Translations under genes and position numbers: made by a program
Notes under the pieces: generated by a model
Seen by the model: the letters and a program-made list of their open reading frames with translations, nothing else
What the model was told of the DNA's origin: nothing
Database searches by the model: none
Origin: Sunxiuqinia sp963678245
Lineage (GTDB): Bacteria; Bacteroidota; Bacteroidia; Bacteroidales; Prolixibacteraceae
Direction: 5' to 3'
Assembly (NCBI GenBank): GCA_965140765.1
Contig: OZ223309.1
Coordinates: 2,170,001 to 2,234,000, forward strand
Length of the DNA: 64,000 nt
In this document: piece after piece, positions 7,370-16,589 of the stretch
Position numbering within the stretch: the stretch's first letter is position 1
Layout: the number at the start of each line of letters is the position of its first letter

Positions 7370-9115
7370 TTATTTTACTCCACCCTTCTCTCCGAGTGTG
7401 TCGTAATTGAAACTCATGTTTGTCCAATCAATTTTGTATCGAGGGTTGATCCCGTTAATATACGTTTCAATATTTGTATAACCATCACCGTTGCAATCTT
7501 CATTGGCATCTGCCGAATCATTCGGATCAAAGCCCAAATCAGCATACTTTAGTTCGTATTCATCAGGCATTCCGTCTTTATCCGTATCAACGTAAGGTTC
7601 TCCTTTGTACTCGGGGTATCCGCCTACTTGCGAAATATCAGTAATAATTCCAATTTTATAACTGTCCTCGGGCAAACGACGATGTTTAAATTTTGGAATT
7701 CCGTCCAAACTAATATCATCGGCATACTCTATTTCTCCGGTACGAACAACTTTTGAAATACGCTGATCAACCGCATCTCTATTTGGTAAAGTTGCACCTG
7801 CATTTTCCAACACATAATCGAATGATTGTTTTGCAGGCATGATGGTCATGTAAGGCATTTCCCATGGTTCATCCCAATAAACAACACCTTTATATTTACT
7901 GAGATCGTCAGATAACAACACTTCTTTATAAGGATTTTCCTTATCTGGCATATCTTCGAGCTGAACACCTCCAGCCCAGTTATCATTGGTTACTTTTTCG
8001 TTTCCTTCAACAATGTTTCCATCAACAAACGCACGTCCATAAACACGATGTGTTAGGGTACTACGCCCCGACTCTGGTTTCAAAATCCGATATCCTGCTG
8101 GGCGATCAGTAGGAGTAGCAGGCCCTGGCTTGTAGTAGTTGTTTATAATGTTAAATTTTGCAGTATAGTCACCACCATCTATCGAACGATGTACCCAGTT
8201 AAATAAGACATTATTCACAAAGTTGAAAACACCATTCCAACCAATAGAAGGGTTTCGACCAGAGTTATTAGCCCAAAGATTACGCATAAAAGAGCAATTT
8301 TCGCCTCCCAGCGTACTTCCAAAAGCATGATTCCATGTATCTAACCCTTCTGAGAAAATAGAATTTTGGATCGTAATATTTACAGTTGGTAATTTGAGAT
8401 CTTTTTTACCTGTTCCGTCGCTCCACATATGGCGATAGATTGACATATTTTCGTCTAATCCCCAGCTTGCTGAAACGTGATCAATCATGATATTACCAAC
8501 CGGATTACCACCAATCGCATCGTCGCGGCGACCAACCCAGGTTTCTCCCCTGCGAAAACGCATGTGTCTGATGATTACATCGTGAGTATTTATCCAGAAG
8601 CTTTCGCCAGCAAGACAAACACCATCACCAGGAGCAGTTTGTCCAGCAATTGTGACATATGGAGCACGAACAATAATCGGTCTCTCAAGGCGAATAATAC
8701 CGGCCACGTTAAAAACAATAATTCGTGCACCACCGGTTTCACAAGCTTCGCGTAATGTTCCGGGGCCATGGTCTGCCAAACTAGTCACTGTAATTACTTT
8801 TCCACCTCTACCTCCGAAAGTGTACATGCCGCCACCTTCAGCACCGGGGAATGCAGGAATTTTAGCCTGCGGCAAATCACTTGGACGACCTGCCCATGGA
8901 ATATAAGGGCGACCTTCTTCCGCTTGTTTATCAACAATTGGTTTCGCTTTTTCCCAAGCCTCATCTGAAAGTTGATACGTCTCTTCAATAAGTTCCTTTG
9001 CTGCCTTCTGAACATCTTCCGGGATATCAGGATACTGTGCATGCAAAGAACCTGCAAACAACATGCAGCCAACAAATGCGATTACTACTTTTAATCTACT
9101 AAACTTTTGTTTCAT
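7370..9115 (-). CDS. Pectate lyase, polysaccharide lyase family 1-like
   Basis: Secreted lyase expected to cleave polygalacturonan by beta-elimination. The start at ATG 9115 gives a classic signal peptide (VVIAFVGCMLFAGSLHAQ); the in-frame ATG at 9148 adds 11 residues and hides it. After a helical linker, the PL1 right-handed beta-helix runs from IPAFPGAEGGG (~85) through FGGRGGKVITVTSL, IAGQTAPGDGV, RHMRFRRGETWVGRRDDA, IDHVSASWGLDENMS and FNIINNYYKPGPAT. Near the C-terminus DTDKDGMPDEYE and DCNGDGYTN are thrombospondin-3/dockerin-like calcium loops. There is no T9SS tail, unlike the neighbouring lyase, so it is probably periplasmic. No LacI-type operator is seen directly upstream. The exact PL1 subfamily cannot be set by eye. 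Confidence 0.88.
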   Translation of the reverse strand: MKQKFSRLKVVIAFVGCMLFAGSLHAQYPDIPEDVQKAAKELIEETYQLSDEAWEKAKPIVDKQAEEGRPYIPWAGRPSDLPQAKIPAFPGAEGGGMYTFGGRGGKVITVTSLADHGPGTLREACETGGARIIVFNVAGIIRLERPIIVRAPYVTIAGQTAPGDGVCLAGESFWINTHDVIIRHMRFRRGETWVGRRDDAIGGNPVGNIMIDHVSASWGLDENMSIYRHMWSDGTGKKDLKLPTVNITIQNSIFSEGLDTWNHAFGSTLGGENCSFMRNLWANNSGRNPSIGWNGVFNFVNNVLFNWVHRSIDGGDYTAKFNIINNYYKPGPATPTDRPAGYRILKPESGRSTLTHRVYGRAFVDGNIVEGNEKVTNDNWAGGVQLEDMPDKENPYKEVLLSDDLSKYKGVVYWDEPWEMPYMTIMPAKQSFDYVLENAGATLPNRDAVDQRISKVVRTGEIEYADDISLDGIPKFKHRRLPEDSYKIGIITDISQVGGYPEYKGEPYVDTDKDGMPDEYELKYADLGFDPNDSADANEDCNGDGYTNIETYINGINPRYKIDWTNMSFNYDTLGEKGGVK

Positions 9116-9415
9116 AATACTATACTTTTCAGCAATTGCTTTTAGCATAATTGCCTATTACCTTTTGAATTATTAGATAAATCGGGCATTCAAAAAAGCC
9201 CCTTTTTAGTCTACAATAAATTATCAAAAACCAGCACCATGACTGGTAACCTTTTAAAGCTTTACGATCTAACGCTTCTTTTTCAACATGAACTGCTATA
9301 AATAAATATCATGCAGGCAAAGTTCCAAATAAAATCACCCCATTCTTGTTGCATTCGTCAGCACTCAGCCTTTCTTTTTACTTTTTCAGCCCATCAAAGC
9401 TCTACACTCATCAAT
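9116..9415. other. Intergenic stretch between the two lyase genes
   Basis: Holds no gene. A weak 5-bp hairpin (9230-9247) followed by Ts on the minus strand could end the larger lyase transcript. No operator of the kind found before the neighbouring genes was seen. Confidence 0.4.
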
Positions 9416-12235
9416 TCAATTCTTGACAAACTGTAGAACGACATTTCTTTTTTCAAACTCAAGCCGGACAAAATATATCCCAGAGCTAATTTGAGGCAAG
9501 GTTAAACTGGCCTCAAAATCGCCGGAAAACACCGTGTTCGAATTTTCCATCTTTATTTCATTCCCAAAAACACTATGTAAGGTAATTGACTTGATCAACT
9601 CCTGTTGAGTATGTCCAAAAAGGTTCAGCTGGTTATCTGAAACAGGATTTGGAGCGATATAAATATTTTCTTGAAAATCATCAAAATCATTCATTCCGGT
9701 TGAAAAATCGGGCGTACAGTTACCTTGGTTATTGGGTTGAAAAAATGCCACCACCTCTTTCGCCTTGCTGTCACCATCTGCGTCCGTCACAGTTAAAGTA
9801 AATGATGCCATGCCACATGATTCGCACTTGAAAACAGCCTGGTTATTCGTAATTTCAACCGATCCGTTAACTTCATCCGAAGCTACTACCGAAGGATTAT
9901 CCTCATAACCTTTGAAAAAGTTGGTTAGATTGATTGTAATTGGCTTGTTCACCGATTGAATAAAATGTGGCTTAGCCATCCAATGCAGGTAATCCTCTAG
10001 CTCGGTATACCCATCGTTGTCAAAATCCTGATTGGCTTCGGAATAATCTCCTTCTGCCGAATTTTCATTTAAATTGTAGTAGGCTTCCCACCAATCAGGA
10101 AGGCCGTCTGCATCACTATCCCACGAAGCATCCCTACTCTCCTCCGGATAGTTCTCCCAGCCACCTACATCATCCTGATCATCAGGTAACCCAGGTTTCC
10201 CTGACACACTACCTGAATAGGTATAAGTTCCGTTTAACGACTCATTAATTACTCTAACGTCGTGATTATCAAGTTCCGGCTGAGTACATCCCACATCCGA
10301 CAATACATCCTTATAAGCAGCTCTTGCTGTTTGCGTTTCGACATACGATTCAAAGAATGGTTCCTCGACAAAAGTTTCCCAATCGACTGTAGCACCATTT
10401 TTTAGTGTGAATCGCCTACCATCCTCCTGACTCGTTTCATTAAAATGTCCAGGCATTACATTACCATCGAAATAAGCCTGCTGGGTTCCTTTCCCTCTAC
10501 CCTCATGCTCTATAGTCAACGCATAGAAAAGATCTGTTGCGGCACCAGGTTTATAATAGTTTCCTACAAAATTTACTTCCATTGCACCTCCATCGGTAGC
10601 ACGGTGTCCCCAGTTGTAAACTACATTATTTCTGATGTCAAGCCTTCCTGAATAATAGCCGTCACCATCAAGACCACCCGCTAAGCTCCAGTTACGTCCT
10701 TCGCAATGAGCCAAAAGATTATGATGGAAGCTACCAACATTGCCGCTAATGCTAGCCGCGTATCCGTGAGCAGTACCTTCCGGGTAGTTTGGGTGACCGG
10801 CAACATTCAATGCTTCGGAAATCAAAGTGCGTTGCAAACTGATATTTTTACCCGAACGGGAACTGAAAGCCTCATCAATCGTCCAACTGATAGAACAATG
10901 GTCGATGATGCAATTATTGCTTCCCTGCATTCCCATACCATCCAAACCTTGGCCATATTGACCAATATTCCCTCTTCGTATACGAATATTCTGAATAATT
11001 GCATCATTTGCGCCACTCAACCCAAAAGGAGCGTCCCGTAAACAAATACCTTTACCTGGAGCCGTTTGTCCGGCAATAGTCACATTGCTGTCCGACAGCA
11101 CCAAGCGTGACTTTAGCCTAATGATCCCTGAAACGTCAAAAACGATTGTTCGAGATCCGATTTCTTCTTCAACCGCATAGCGTAAACTTCCCTCTCCGCT
11201 ATCGTTAAGATTCGTAACATGTACAACTTTTCCGCCGCGGCCTCCTTTGGCATACCTGCCATAACCTTCGGCTCCGGGAAATGCCAAACGAGCTAACCGG
11301 AATGACCACACATTACCTTTCGTGACAGTACCATCGGCCTTCACTTCGTCAATCCTCCAGAAGTAATCACTGTGCGTATCCAAGTCACTCAATTGATATT
11401 CCGTTTCTGCTTGTGTTCCTTTATATGCAAGGTCATCAGTTGTTGCCGTAGCTAAGTCATCAGCAGATGTCGCAAAATAAACGCGATGAGAAGTTGCTTC
11501 ATCATCTGCCGTCCAGCTAAGTTTGACAGTTCCACTATGAGCAACGACGTGCTCGTTAGCATCAGCCGGCTCAGGATTAATTGCCTGATCGAGCAAATTA
11601 GGTGTATTTAGCTCAATAGCATTGAGAACAAAGTTCTTGATGGTCTCATCTCCTGCGGTTTCTGCTCGAAAAGTAATTTCGACATCTTCTGATTCCTGAG
11701 CACTAAACGTCAGATAGATAATCTTTGCATCATAGTTAGATGCGGCTCGTATTGTCGGGGCCACGTTGTCGTAAATAACTTCTCCGTTTATCAAAACATC
11801 AACTGGGCTGAAAGTACCGGACTCCGGGCTATCAACGTTATTCAGAAAAACCAACAATGAATGATCGCCCTTCTCAAGCCCTCCAATCGTTAAGGTTATC
11901 TCGCCTCCATCATTACCACTATCAACCGTTACCCCGTCATTAACCAATTTTGCCGCCCCAATTCCGGCCTTGTACCAATTACTTTTAAGACCTTTTCCTG
12001 CAGTGCCGGACTTGGTTAATGTGAAAGATATTCCTTCAAATGTTTTGGAAACAGGATTGGTATAACTGCCCCAGGGTTCGTAGCCAGGTTCATGGACTTC
12101 AGTCTCACTTCTACCGGTCTGGTTGAAGTCAATCTTTACAACTGGACTTCCAGCCCAAAGTGAAATCGAAAAAAAGACTCCGCAAACAGCTGATAATAAT
12201 TTTGAAGCCAATATTTTTGTTATTTGATATTCCAT
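9416..12235 (-). CDS. Multidomain PL1 pectate lyase with T9SS sorting tail
   Basis: 939 residues from ATG 12235 (an upstream ATG at 12262 adds nine residues). Order: signal peptide (LLSAVCGVFFSISLWAG); a ~180-residue malectin/CBM-like beta-sandwich (VVKIDFNQTG onwards); a fibronectin-III-like module (~220-325, TVKLSWTADDEATSHRVYFA); the PL1 beta-helix from LAFPGAEGYGRYAKGG with IAGQTAPGKGI, IDHCSISWTIDEAFSSRSG and VGNYYKPGA; calcium loops DSDADGLPDWWE and DFDNDGYTELE; a beta-sandwich; and a C-terminal Por secretion tail (YIAPNPVSDNQLNLFG to SSGIYFVRLE). The tail means export by the type IX system and surface anchoring or release. A LacI-type operator lies 128 bp upstream. It is the most elaborate enzyme in the region and probably makes the first cuts outside the cell. 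Confidence 0.9.
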   Translation of the reverse strand: MEYQITKILASKLLSAVCGVFFSISLWAGSPVVKIDFNQTGRSETEVHEPGYEPWGSYTNPVSKTFEGISFTLTKSGTAGKGLKSNWYKAGIGAAKLVNDGVTVDSGNDGGEITLTIGGLEKGDHSLLVFLNNVDSPESGTFSPVDVLINGEVIYDNVAPTIRAASNYDAKIIYLTFSAQESEDVEITFRAETAGDETIKNFVLNAIELNTPNLLDQAINPEPADANEHVVAHSGTVKLSWTADDEATSHRVYFATSADDLATATTDDLAYKGTQAETEYQLSDLDTHSDYFWRIDEVKADGTVTKGNVWSFRLARLAFPGAEGYGRYAKGGRGGKVVHVTNLNDSGEGSLRYAVEEEIGSRTIVFDVSGIIRLKSRLVLSDSNVTIAGQTAPGKGICLRDAPFGLSGANDAIIQNIRIRRGNIGQYGQGLDGMGMQGSNNCIIDHCSISWTIDEAFSSRSGKNISLQRTLISEALNVAGHPNYPEGTAHGYAASISGNVGSFHHNLLAHCEGRNWSLAGGLDGDGYYSGRLDIRNNVVYNWGHRATDGGAMEVNFVGNYYKPGAATDLFYALTIEHEGRGKGTQQAYFDGNVMPGHFNETSQEDGRRFTLKNGATVDWETFVEEPFFESYVETQTARAAYKDVLSDVGCTQPELDNHDVRVINESLNGTYTYSGSVSGKPGLPDDQDDVGGWENYPEESRDASWDSDADGLPDWWEAYYNLNENSAEGDYSEANQDFDNDGYTELEDYLHWMAKPHFIQSVNKPITINLTNFFKGYEDNPSVVASDEVNGSVEITNNQAVFKCESCGMASFTLTVTDADGDSKAKEVVAFFQPNNQGNCTPDFSTGMNDFDDFQENIYIAPNPVSDNQLNLFGHTQQELIKSITLHSVFGNEIKMENSNTVFSGDFEASLTLPQISSGIYFVRLEFEKRNVVLQFVKN

Positions 12236-12362
12236 AATGTTTAGTTTTAATTCCAGTATCAATCTTTCGAGCTATATTCAATCCCCTTTTCTCAAAGATT
12301 TATGCCCTACAATAATTCAAGCAATTTTTGAACGTTTAATTTTTCCAAAATTAATAAAAAAA

Positions 12363-12376
12363 TGATAACGTTTACA
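12363..12376. promoter_or_regulatory. LacI-type operator upstream of the PL1/T9SS gene
   Basis: TGATAACGTTTACA, a near-palindrome around a central ACGT, is typical of LacI/GalR-family sites. Its inner edge is 128 bp from the ATG at 12235. The same 14-mer lies 127 bp before susC. Confidence 0.7.
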
Positions 12377-12599
12377 TTCTAAAAACCTTTATTTAATGGT
12401 TAAATAAAAACAAATTTCAATACTGTATGTAATCGTTACAACACAAGAATACTATTTTTCAAAATAGGTCTTAAAACACATTAAAAGTATGCTATTCTTT
12501 AAATAAAGATTTCCCTCAGCATTATAGTGTACTTACAGAATACGAGTTCTCAACAAAAGTAATTAAGAACACCTTCAATTTCTCAATCAGTTCACGAAA

Positions 12600-12635
12600 A
12601 GAGAAGCCGTTATGTACGCACACAACGGCTTCTTT
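12600..12635 (-). terminator. Terminator of the SusCD-DUF5123 operon
   Basis: AGAAGCCGTT (12602-12611) pairs perfectly with AACGGCTTCT (12624-12633) around a 12-nt loop. On the minus strand CTCTTTTC follows. It lies 65 bp past the stop of the last gene. Confidence 0.7.
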
Positions 12636-12699
12636 CAGATCAGTAAAAATAAAATAATTCATCAGTCTTTTTAGAATGACTCATTGTTATAAAGAGTGT

Positions 12700-14496
12700 C
12701 TATTCATACAATGATGGATTACCTTTCGATGCTGAACCTCCTGTAATTTTAAAATCCAGGTTATTCAAATCCGCAAAAGTAACCGAAACAATAGGTCCCG
12801 CAAGTGGATTGTTCACCGTGTTTGAATTTGCGCCGTACAATTGGGCTAGAGAAGTTCTTGTCGTCATCGACTCTGCATTAGCAGCTTCATTGGTCGTTGG
12901 GTTAAAATTATAACCTTGAGCAATTTGCCCGGTTCGTACAGAATACGACCCCTCGCTGATATTCGCAAATAGACAATCCTTAGTAAAAATACCTCCCGGA
13001 TTATCTTTCCCCTGGTAATTGTAGTCTTCAATCAGAAAGATCGGTGCTTCCGGAGCAACATCTATTAATGTGGTATTAAACAAATTGAACGAACTACCCT
13101 GCGTATTGTTATTGAGGTTTTTACCACCGTCGATTCTTACCACAGAATTTCCTCGAATGTATTCGTCACCATCTATCGTACCCCCTTTTGTAGCTACCTT
13201 ATAAATGGTTGAAATGTCGATTGTAATATCTTTTACAGCAGAACACCAATAAGGATTACCCGCCTCAAATTTAGAGTTTACACCTTCTTCGTCCCACTTT
13301 CTGAATTCAATCAGATTACCGACAATATTTGCAAAGGTGGAGTTCGAGATACTAATATTTTCGAGCCGCTGATAGGCTTCTTTTGGCGAGTAGATTGCAG
13401 AACCTGTGTAATTGGTAACCCAACAATCTTGAATTGTAATTCCAGTTGCTTCGGCCGGGGTACCTTGCTCTACAGCATCTATATCAGCATCCTCCAAGGT
13501 AATTAAGTGTTCTAACTCATTTGCACCATCAATGTTTAAGCGCATGAGGTTAAGCATACCACTTTGCTCCTGGTATTTAACAGACAATTTAATCGTCACA
13601 GTAGATTCTTGGGTACCATCATAACCTTCCAGTCCCAATAAATAGATGTCACCAGTAGGCATTGGACCTGAGTATTCATATTCGCTTGTTTCCTCTGCTG
13701 ATAACGATATAGCGCCGCCGCTCATCATCAACTCTTCTATAGCTGCCTCAAGTTCAGAGCTATTTTTAACAACTAAACCTCCTGCCATAGATGTTTTCAA
13801 GGTATAACGTCCGACAACACCACCATCTTTATCAATGAGCTCGCCGATATAACCGGTAAAGGGCACTAAATCCTCTACAGTCACTGTTGTGGCATCTGAA
13901 GGAATATCTTGTTCGACGACAACAGCCTCTTCTTCCGCACCAGGGTTCAAATCATTTTCGTTTGGCGTAACAACAATTTTCTTCGCCACTCCGGCGGCAC
14001 TCACTTTCCATTTAAAGGTAGCCGTTGTTGCTGTAGTTGCTACTTTTGTGCTACTACCTATAATGTCTTCAATAAGAGATTCGAATACAATCGTATTCGC
14101 GTTGCCTGGAGTTTCGTTCATGTAGGGCATTATTTCAGTCTCATAGGTTGTTCCACTAAGGAGTTCTTCATCAACCAGGACATTGTAATTATTAACACCA
14201 TCAATATGAGGAACGTCTTTAACTGTTGTAATCGGAGTCCCGCCTTCTTCGATAAGCCCTCTATAGGTAGTCACTACATAATGCGTAGTCGGTGTTTCGG
14301 AACGATCTTCCCAAGTGTAACGTCCCATATTGTATATGGGACTATTTAAAGTATCATTGAGTGAATAGGTTAGGTTGATAGGCTGAAAAATGAATACTCC
14401 ACCATCATCCTCTAATTCATCTTTACATGCATTGAATACCACAGAGGCACTCATTATCGCCCCAAATAGTATTAAGTAATTTATAATTTTCTTCAT
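12700..14496 (-). CDS. DUF5123/DUF4957-type surface lipoprotein, third gene of a SusCD operon
   Basis: 598 residues with a lipoprotein signal (SASVVFNACKD, lipid on Cys of FNAC). After the Cys come acidic residues (KDELEDDGG), a pattern associated with surface export of Bacteroidota lipoproteins. Residues ~40-235 form two fibronectin-like modules; the rest resembles a right-handed beta-helix (repeated short strands, e.g. TIQDCWVTNYTGSAIY, SISNSTFANIVG, KDCLFANIS), as in DUF4957/DUF5123 proteins found after SusD in pectin loci. A role as surface glycan-binding protein is inferred from the position and fold; a lyase activity cannot be excluded because PL folds look similar. It follows susD by 55 bp and ends at a terminator. 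Confidence 0.75.
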   Translation of the reverse strand: MKKIINYLILFGAIMSASVVFNACKDELEDDGGVFIFQPINLTYSLNDTLNSPIYNMGRYTWEDRSETPTTHYVVTTYRGLIEEGGTPITTVKDVPHIDGVNNYNVLVDEELLSGTTYETEIMPYMNETPGNANTIVFESLIEDIIGSSTKVATTATTATFKWKVSAAGVAKKIVVTPNENDLNPGAEEEAVVVEQDIPSDATTVTVEDLVPFTGYIGELIDKDGGVVGRYTLKTSMAGGLVVKNSSELEAAIEELMMSGGAISLSAEETSEYEYSGPMPTGDIYLLGLEGYDGTQESTVTIKLSVKYQEQSGMLNLMRLNIDGANELEHLITLEDADIDAVEQGTPAEATGITIQDCWVTNYTGSAIYSPKEAYQRLENISISNSTFANIVGNLIEFRKWDEEGVNSKFEAGNPYWCSAVKDITIDISTIYKVATKGGTIDGDEYIRGNSVVRIDGGKNLNNNTQGSSFNLFNTTLIDVAPEAPIFLIEDYNYQGKDNPGGIFTKDCLFANISEGSYSVRTGQIAQGYNFNPTTNEAANAESMTTRTSLAQLYGANSNTVNNPLAGPIVSVTFADLNNLDFKITGGSASKGNPSLYE

Positions 14497-14551
14497 ATTC
14501 TTAAATTTAAAGGATTCAATATTAACAATTTCTTTTGAAGAAGCTCATGTG

Positions 14552-16546
14552 TTATTCCCCTCGGAAATCGAATATCCCCGGAGAACCACTGGCATCATCC
14601 CATCCTTTTGTTTGCTCTAGCCAATCGTTCTGAGTAAGTAAGTTTGAGCGGAAACCACTCACATAGTAGTTGTTATTCCAGGTATATACATTCTGTTCTT
14701 GCAAATATTGATCCATGTAATTAGTCAATTCTGCTTCTTCAAAATTAGCATCATACCACTCGGCCAAATCCTCCAGTTGATTTTGAAAATCCTCTGAGTT
14801 TGGATTGGCTGCCACCAAGCCTTCTTCGGCAATTGGATCATCTTTGCCTGAAACTGTACCAGTGTACTTCAGAAAATAACCTCTGCGAGCTCCTCCTTTC
14901 AACGGTTTTACACCAATTTTACTACAGGTAGCGTTGGTTGAGATGACATTATCGCCACCATCGTTAAACAACATCCAGCGGTGCATATCCCAAAAGCGTT
15001 TACCTTCATAGGCTAATTCGACCTGGCGTTCGTACAACACCGCGTTAAACGCTTCCATTTTCGTACCTGGCTCATCAACCTCTCCTGCTCCTACTCTGTT
15101 GCGCACTCGGTTAATGTATTGCGCGGTCATTCCAGTATTGCCGACACCGGCATACGCTTCAGCCATGATTAACAGAAATTCGGCATAGCGATACTCCATG
15201 ATGTTAATTCCCGATAAATCGTAGTTCTCACTTGATGCGTCAGCATCGCCAGACATCTTACGAACAAAAACAGGGCTGGCAATATCATTATTCTCTCCAG
15301 CAAAATAATTAGATTGTCCGGATTGCCACATGTAAGTATATAAGGTATCTTTCGTATTTTCCTGATATGGCCAAATCACACCATTAAAAGCGAATGTACG
15401 GTAGAAACGAGGATCCCGGTTTAAAAAGAATTTAAACGAATCATAGCCATTCGCTGGTGTCGGACGAGCACCACTGGCCATGGGAAACAAATCAATCATA
15501 TCGCGAGGAACAGCGACACCACTGTTACCTCCCTGACTGGGCAAACGCAAGCTATTTTCCCATCCGTTTTGGTAAGCATTACTTGATCCGCTTTCAGGGG
15601 CATTGAGCAACTGAATCACAATCGCTTCCATATTACCGGGAGCATCGTAAGATGACGCACTCAACATTTCTTCCCAATCTTTGATCGAATTTCCGTACAG
15701 TCCATAACCTTCAGCCTGTAATGCAGCTTCAGCTTCCAATCCTGCATTAATAACATCCTGCCATCTGCCAGCGTCTTCCCAATTGGAGTTAAACAGCGGA
15801 CTCGCATAAGTTAACAAGACACGAACTTTCTGAGCCATTGCAGAACAAGACGTTGGACGTCCGTAGTTCTCCGCAGGATTGTTCCACGTACCAGGAAGTA
15901 AGGTAGCCGCACTATCCAAATCTGCAATAATTTGTGCTACAGTCTCGCCGGTTGAAGAGCGAGGAATCTTAATAGAAGGATCATCACTGGAAGAAGTCTG
16001 AACGGTTGTTATAATTGGTACCCCGCCATAGACTTTCATCAGGTCATAGTATTGAATTCCGCGCAGATAATACATCTGCCCCTTGACTTTATTAATGTAG
16101 CTTTCTGAAAGTGCACCATCACTGTAGGAATCGATCTTTTCAAGAACATCTGTTACATATCGAATGCGGTCATACGAATAGTTCGTTATTGAGCTCCCCA
16201 AGCGGTCGGGACCAATATATGAAGGGAACATGGAATCATCACCACTTGAAAATGACGCGTTTGTTTGTATCCATTTGTAAGAAGAAATCCCTCCTCCCCG
16301 TTCATCAGTCAAGCGGGACGGCATGTTCGTATAATATCCAACCAGATGACGATCCGGCGAGTTAAAACCGGCAAAGTAGTAAGAATAAAGAGTCGCCAGG
16401 TGGCGATCCATCAGGGATTCACTTTTGAAAATATCATCACCAAAGCGATCAATTGGCCCGGCTTCTCTAAGAAATTCATCACTACAAGAGTTTAGTATTG
16501 TCAAAAAAGCCAGCCCTAATATTATATGTTTCAGTATATTTTTCAT
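14552..16546 (-). CDS. SusD/RagB-family glycan-binding lipoprotein
   Basis: Outer-membrane lipoprotein that caps the SusC transporter and binds oligosaccharides. The start at ATG 16546 gives MKNILKHIILGLAFLTILNS followed by the lipidated Cys (NSCSDEFL). The alternative ATG at 16603 would overlap susC and mask the signal. The N-terminal TPR-like SusD region includes QMYYLRGIQYYDLMKVYGG and IPRSSTGETVAQIIADLDSA, and the C-terminus carries YRYAEFLLIMAEAYAGVG and ERQVELAYEGKRFWDMHRW, both SusD hallmarks. About 664 residues, at the long end for the family. It lies 43 bp downstream of susC and is co-transcribed with it. Confidence 0.92.
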   Translation of the reverse strand: MKNILKHIILGLAFLTILNSCSDEFLREAGPIDRFGDDIFKSESLMDRHLATLYSYYFAGFNSPDRHLVGYYTNMPSRLTDERGGGISSYKWIQTNASFSSGDDSMFPSYIGPDRLGSSITNYSYDRIRYVTDVLEKIDSYSDGALSESYINKVKGQMYYLRGIQYYDLMKVYGGVPIITTVQTSSSDDPSIKIPRSSTGETVAQIIADLDSAATLLPGTWNNPAENYGRPTSCSAMAQKVRVLLTYASPLFNSNWEDAGRWQDVINAGLEAEAALQAEGYGLYGNSIKDWEEMLSASSYDAPGNMEAIVIQLLNAPESGSSNAYQNGWENSLRLPSQGGNSGVAVPRDMIDLFPMASGARPTPANGYDSFKFFLNRDPRFYRTFAFNGVIWPYQENTKDTLYTYMWQSGQSNYFAGENNDIASPVFVRKMSGDADASSENYDLSGINIMEYRYAEFLLIMAEAYAGVGNTGMTAQYINRVRNRVGAGEVDEPGTKMEAFNAVLYERQVELAYEGKRFWDMHRWMLFNDGGDNVISTNATCSKIGVKPLKGGARRGYFLKYTGTVSGKDDPIAEEGLVAANPNSEDFQNQLEDLAEWYDANFEEAELTNYMDQYLQEQNVYTWNNNYYVSGFRSNLLTQNDWLEQTKGWDDASGSPGIFDFRGE

Positions 16547-16589
16547 TTGAATAGTCTTTAATATTAAAATATAACCATCTATATCCTCA

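Larger units (their letters stand above)
12236..12699. other. Regulatory intergenic region
   Basis: Contains the promoter of the lyase gene with its operator (12363-12376), and the terminator of the SusCD-DUF5123 operon (12600-12635). The rest is AT-rich with no ORF recognised. Confidence 0.6.

Noticed and set aside
9230..9247. Terminator after the T9SS lyase gene
   Set aside because: Only a 5-bp stem, about 170 bp past the stop; kept as a remark, not a feature.
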